Below are positions 6,740 to 8,813 of a stretch of DNA of 8,813 nt, piece after piece. The DNA is from CAYSHJ01 sp964589725. GTDB lineage: Bacteria > Planctomycetota > Planctomycetia > Planctomycetales > Planctomycetaceae. Within the stretch, counting starts at the first letter, position 1, and each line of letters opens with the position of its first letter. A program made the translations under genes and the position numbers. The notes beneath the pieces are model-generated. The model had not been told where the DNA came from. It did no database searches and worked only from the letters and a program-made list of their open reading frames with translations. The DNA is taken from assembly GCA_964589725.1 (NCBI GenBank), contig CAZPUJ010000601.1, positions 1-8,813 on the forward strand. The letters run 5' to 3'.

Positions 6740-7738
6740 ATGTGTCGTGCGAACCGGATCGGGCTGCTATTGACCGCGTGCTTGTGCGTTTTTCCGGCAG
6801 CCCGTGTTCTCGCCAACGATCAAATCCATATGACTCAGATGGCATCGCCAGTCCATGAAGATTCGCCTCTGTATTCTGCCTGCGACCTTGGATGTCAGCC
6901 AGTCTGCCGCTGCGGATACGGAGTGGGTCTGTTCGACAACATGTCGTTGTTTCTGGGATTGGAAGGATCGAAGCAACCGCAGGAATACGGAGTCAACGCT
7001 CACTTCGGCGGACGCTTTGCTGCGAACATGGGCGTTCCACTGGTCGAAGAGTTGGGGCTGGGCCTGCAAGTCGGGACGTCCGTCAACTACACCGACAACG
7101 CGGTACAAGTCTTCGAGCGTTTTGGTGAAGCGCAGGGCCGGTTTCAAAACTTCACGACGGTCGGGGTGTTTCAGCGAGATAACTCAGGACTCGTGTGGGG
7201 TGGGGCCGTCGATTACTTGCATCAAACGTACTACGACAGCGCGGACCTCTTCCAATTTCGTGGACGAGTCGGTTGGCAAGTCACTGAGCAGAGCGAAGTC
7301 GGATTCTTGGCCGCCCTCTCGAGCGACAGCGACCGCAACACTGTGGCGGGCGTCCCGGTGACGCTGTCACCGCTGAGCCAAGGCAGCGTGTACTTCAACC
7401 ATCGTTGGGAAACTCAGGCTGAGACGATGGTCTGGCTTGGCATCGCGGAAAGTCACGGAGAGCGGAACCTGGCTTTTGAAGCCTTGCTCGGCGATCCCAA
7501 GCAGCGTTCGGCCGGCGAGCGGCTCGTATTCGGAGCAGAAATTCATGTGCCGCTGAACGACTACGTCGCTCTCTTTGGACAGGGCAACTTCATCCTGCCG
7601 GCAGACACGGGTACCGTCGATTCGTTCTTGGGAATCGTGGTCTACCCGTCCGGAGGAGCCAAGCAGTCGCGTCGCAGTCGATTTGGTCCGCTGTTGCCAG
7701 TTGCGAACAGCACGACCTTCTCGGTCGACATGCGATAA
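6740..7738 (+). CDS. Exported, probably outer-membrane beta-barrel-like protein with Cys cluster
   Basis: This is a 332-residue protein. Residues 1-25 form a signal peptide (MCRANR, then a hydrophobic stretch, ending RVLA before NDQ). After a short linker comes a Cys-rich segment CDLGCQPVCRCGYG (Cys48, 52, 56, 58); no other cysteine occurs in the mature protein. From about residue 60 the sequence is a series of alternating polar/hydrophobic strands rich in Gly and aromatics (for example MSLFLGLEG, LGLGLQVGTSVNY, VYFNHRWETQ, ERLVFGAEIHVPL, YVALFGQGNFI), as in outer-membrane barrels. The C-terminal strand ends FSVDMR rather than the classical terminal Phe. It resembles planctomycete proteins of unknown function, possibly DUF6666; that name is from memory and unverified. 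The start is chosen by GGAAGGGA and the signal peptide. It is divergent from the large exported protein gene, and no function can be assigned. Confidence 0.75.
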   Translation: MCRANRIGLLLTACLCVFPAARVLANDQIHMTQMASPVHEDSPLYSACDLGCQPVCRCGYGVGLFDNMSLFLGLEGSKQPQEYGVNAHFGGRFAANMGVPLVEELGLGLQVGTSVNYTDNAVQVFERFGEAQGRFQNFTTVGVFQRDNSGLVWGGAVDYLHQTYYDSADLFQFRGRVGWQVTEQSEVGFLAALSSDSDRNTVAGVPVTLSPLSQGSVYFNHRWETQAETMVWLGIAESHGERNLAFEALLGDPKQRSAGERLVFGAEIHVPLNDYVALFGQGNFILPADTGTVDSFLGIVVYPSGGAKQSRRSRFGPLLPVANSTTFSVDMR

Positions 7739-7834
7739 CTTGGGGATGCTCGCGGCATCGCCATGCTGCGGACACATCGCGAACCGCGAACACTGCGTGG
7801 TTGAAACTGGCGTTCCACCTTACCTTGTTCCCAC
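7739..7834. other. Short gap before the kinase gene
   Basis: This 96-bp gap separates two + strand genes. It contains a 5-bp hairpin (GATGC 7745-7749, GCATC 7755-7759), too weak to call a terminator. The bases just before the kinase ATG are pyrimidine-rich (CCTTACCTTGTTCCCAC) and lack a Shine-Dalgarno sequence. Confidence 0.4.
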
Positions 7835-8479
7835 ATGCCAGACTCGCTTGACCAGTATCGCCTTGTGGGTCAGATCGCCGCGACACGCGACTCCGTTCGG
7901 TATCGCGCCGTGCATATCGAGTCGACTCAGCCGGTGGAAGTGCAGGTCTTCAAGACGAACGATCCGGATCATTCGCGGCGTTGTCACCGTCGCGTAAAAC
8001 TCACACAACTGGTGAATGACCCAGCCATCCGACCGGTCCTCGCTTACGAGCCGACAGCGGAACCACCGTTTGTAGTGCTGCCGGAATTCTTTGGACGCAC
8101 GTTACGCGAAGAGTTGACAGCCGGCTTACCGATTGGCCCGAAGTCGGCGCTCGAAATCGTGAGTCAGATTGCCATGGCCCTTGTCGCCGCGCATCGGGTC
8201 GGCCTGGCTCATGGGAGCCTCACGCCGGAGCACGTCAACATTGCCGAACCTGTTCCGGACAGACAACCGTGTTGCCAAATCTGCTTTGCCACCACTCCAC
8301 CCAGCAACCGCGACGACTTTACGGAGGATGTGCGGCAATTGGGTGACGTTTGGTTCTGGCTGACTGGCAGCGACGTCCCGGCCGAGCAGGCCGCTCTGCG
8401 CGAAGTCATGCGGGCAGCGGACCCGCTGGATCGTCCCAAGATGGACGAGGTGTCAAAGCGATTGCACGATTGGCCGTCC
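7835..8479 (+). other. Pseudokinase-like domain within the tandem kinase protein
   Basis: This domain spans residues 1 to about 215. The catalytic-loop aspartate (Ser128 in HGSLTPEH), the metal-binding Asn (His133) and the DFG motif are all missing, and the activation segment is shortened to about fifteen residues between FATTP and the helix-F motif. The small-lobe lysine (Lys40) and the helix-F/GDVWFWLTG region remain, which is why a kinase fold is proposed rather than an unrelated domain. Confidence 0.7.
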
Positions 8480-8813
8480 GTCGGTGAAGGCACGATGACC
8501 GTGTCGGCTCCCAAGCCAGAAGAGCCGCTGGTCGGCGGGGACACAAACCTCATGTCGGCGGCTGAAGTGGCGGAATCCATTGAGCATGAGCGGCAGGAGA
8601 TTTCACGAATCTCCACCAGCCGTGGCGGTGACAGTTCGCCGCGGGCACCACGGCCCAAGGTAAGTCAATCGCAAACATCGCCAGGTGTTGACCCGCTGTT
8701 GAATCGACAGCAACTGGGGCGTTTCAGGTTGCTTACGAAGCTCGGCGAAGGAGGTATGGGAGCGGTTTGGAAAGCGGAAGACCCGCTGGATGGCCGAGTC
8801 GTCGCGATTAAGG
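7835..8813 (+). CDS. Tandem kinase protein: degenerate kinase domain plus start of a Ser/Thr kinase domain (cut by window edge)
   Basis: The frame is open from a TGA at 7802-7804 to the window end, with a single possible ATG at 7835; 326 residues are visible. Residues 1-215 follow the layout of a Hanks-type kinase but look dead. YRLVGQIAATRDSV replaces the Gly-rich loop; VEVQVFK (34-40) keeps a beta-3-like lysine. AHRVGLAHGSLTPEHVNI (119-136) aligns with the HRDLKPEN catalytic loop, with Ser for the catalytic Asp, Thr for Lys and His for Asn. The DFG region is absent (CQICFATTP), and EDVRQLGDVWFWLTG (164-178) matches helix F. A polar linker (about 216-293) leads to a normal kinase start: LGRFRLLTKLGEGGMGAVWKAE (294-315) with an intact GxGxxG loop, ending in VAIK (323-326), the ATP-binding lysine, at the edge. 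No Shine-Dalgarno sequence is seen. It is probably a signalling kinase with a regulatory pseudokinase. Confidence 0.85.
   Translation, partial: MPDSLDQYRLVGQIAATRDSVRYRAVHIESTQPVEVQVFKTNDPDHSRRCHRRVKLTQLVNDPAIRPVLAYEPTAEPPFVVLPEFFGRTLREELTAGLPIGPKSALEIVSQIAMALVAAHRVGLAHGSLTPEHVNIAEPVPDRQPCCQICFATTPPSNRDDFTEDVRQLGDVWFWLTGSDVPAEQAALREVMRAADPLDRPKMDEVSKRLHDWPSVGEGTMTVSAPKPEEPLVGGDTNLMSAAEVAESIEHERQEISRISTSRGGDSSPRAPRPKVSQSQTSPGVDPLLNRQQLGRFRLLTKLGEGGMGAVWKAEDPLDGRVVAIK
8717..8813 (+). other. Canonical Ser/Thr kinase domain, first strands only
   Basis: Residues 295-326 show GRFRLLTKLGEGGMGAVWKA and, at the very end, VAIK. These are the glycine-rich loop and beta-3 lysine of a PknB-type bacterial Ser/Thr kinase. 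The rest of the domain, including the catalytic loop, is outside the window. Confidence 0.9.

Noticed and set aside
7575..7997. 140-residue + strand frame bridging the barrel-like and kinase genes
   Set aside because: It overlaps the 3' end of one gene and the 5' end of another in a different frame, with no ribosome-binding site or motif.
8209..8658. 149-residue - strand open frame near the right end
   Set aside because: It lies opposite the tandem kinase frame, has low-complexity Ser/Arg-rich content and no motif; the + strand carries kinase landmarks in one continuous frame.

Overview
The window looks like chromosomal DNA from a planctomycete (Planctomycetota, Pirellula/Rhodopirellula-like). 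This rests on gene character recognised from memory, not on a database search: a planctomycete-type IS4 transposase tail, a very large secreted TIM-barrel plus beta-propeller protein, a secreted protein with a Cys-rich N-terminus and barrel-like body, and a tandem kinase-domain protein. The sequence is moderately GC-rich. No rRNA, tRNA, CRISPR array or replication origin is visible.

Layout. (1) 2-604 (+) is the C-terminal part of an IS4-type DDE transposase cut by the left edge; it is followed by a short gap (605-727) with two small hairpins. (2) 728-1516 (+) is a short-chain dehydrogenase/reductase most like the PtmA-type sugar-modification enzymes. (3) 1536-1599 is a striking two-armed inverted repeat between convergent genes; each arm is itself an 8-bp hairpin with a 4-nt loop. 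(4) 1595-2527 (-) is a DapA/NanA-family class I aldolase. (5) 2562-6509 (-) is a 1315-residue exported protein: signal peptide, glycosidase-like TIM barrel, then two tandem copies of a five-bladed-propeller-like domain plus beta-sandwich. It lies 34 bp upstream of the aldolase on the same strand, so the two are probably one operon. (6) 6740-7738 (+), divergent, is a 332-residue exported, probably outer-membrane beta-strand protein with all its mature cysteines in one short cluster. (7) 7835 to the right edge (+) is an open reading frame running out of the window. It encodes a degenerate protein-kinase domain, a linker, and the start of a canonical Ser/Thr kinase domain.

How the parts may work together. 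The big exported protein plus the DapA-family lyase, with the SDR pointing at them across a shared terminator, suggest capture or hydrolysis of a glycan outside the cytoplasm followed by aldol cleavage and redox steps on a released sugar acid. This is inference from families and neighbourhood; no substrate can be read from the sequence. The transposase, exported barrel-like protein and kinase are not obviously part of that module.

The points most worth a second look are the pseudokinase-kinase tandem at the right edge, the internally duplicated 1315-residue protein, and the doubly palindromic repeat at the convergent gene ends.
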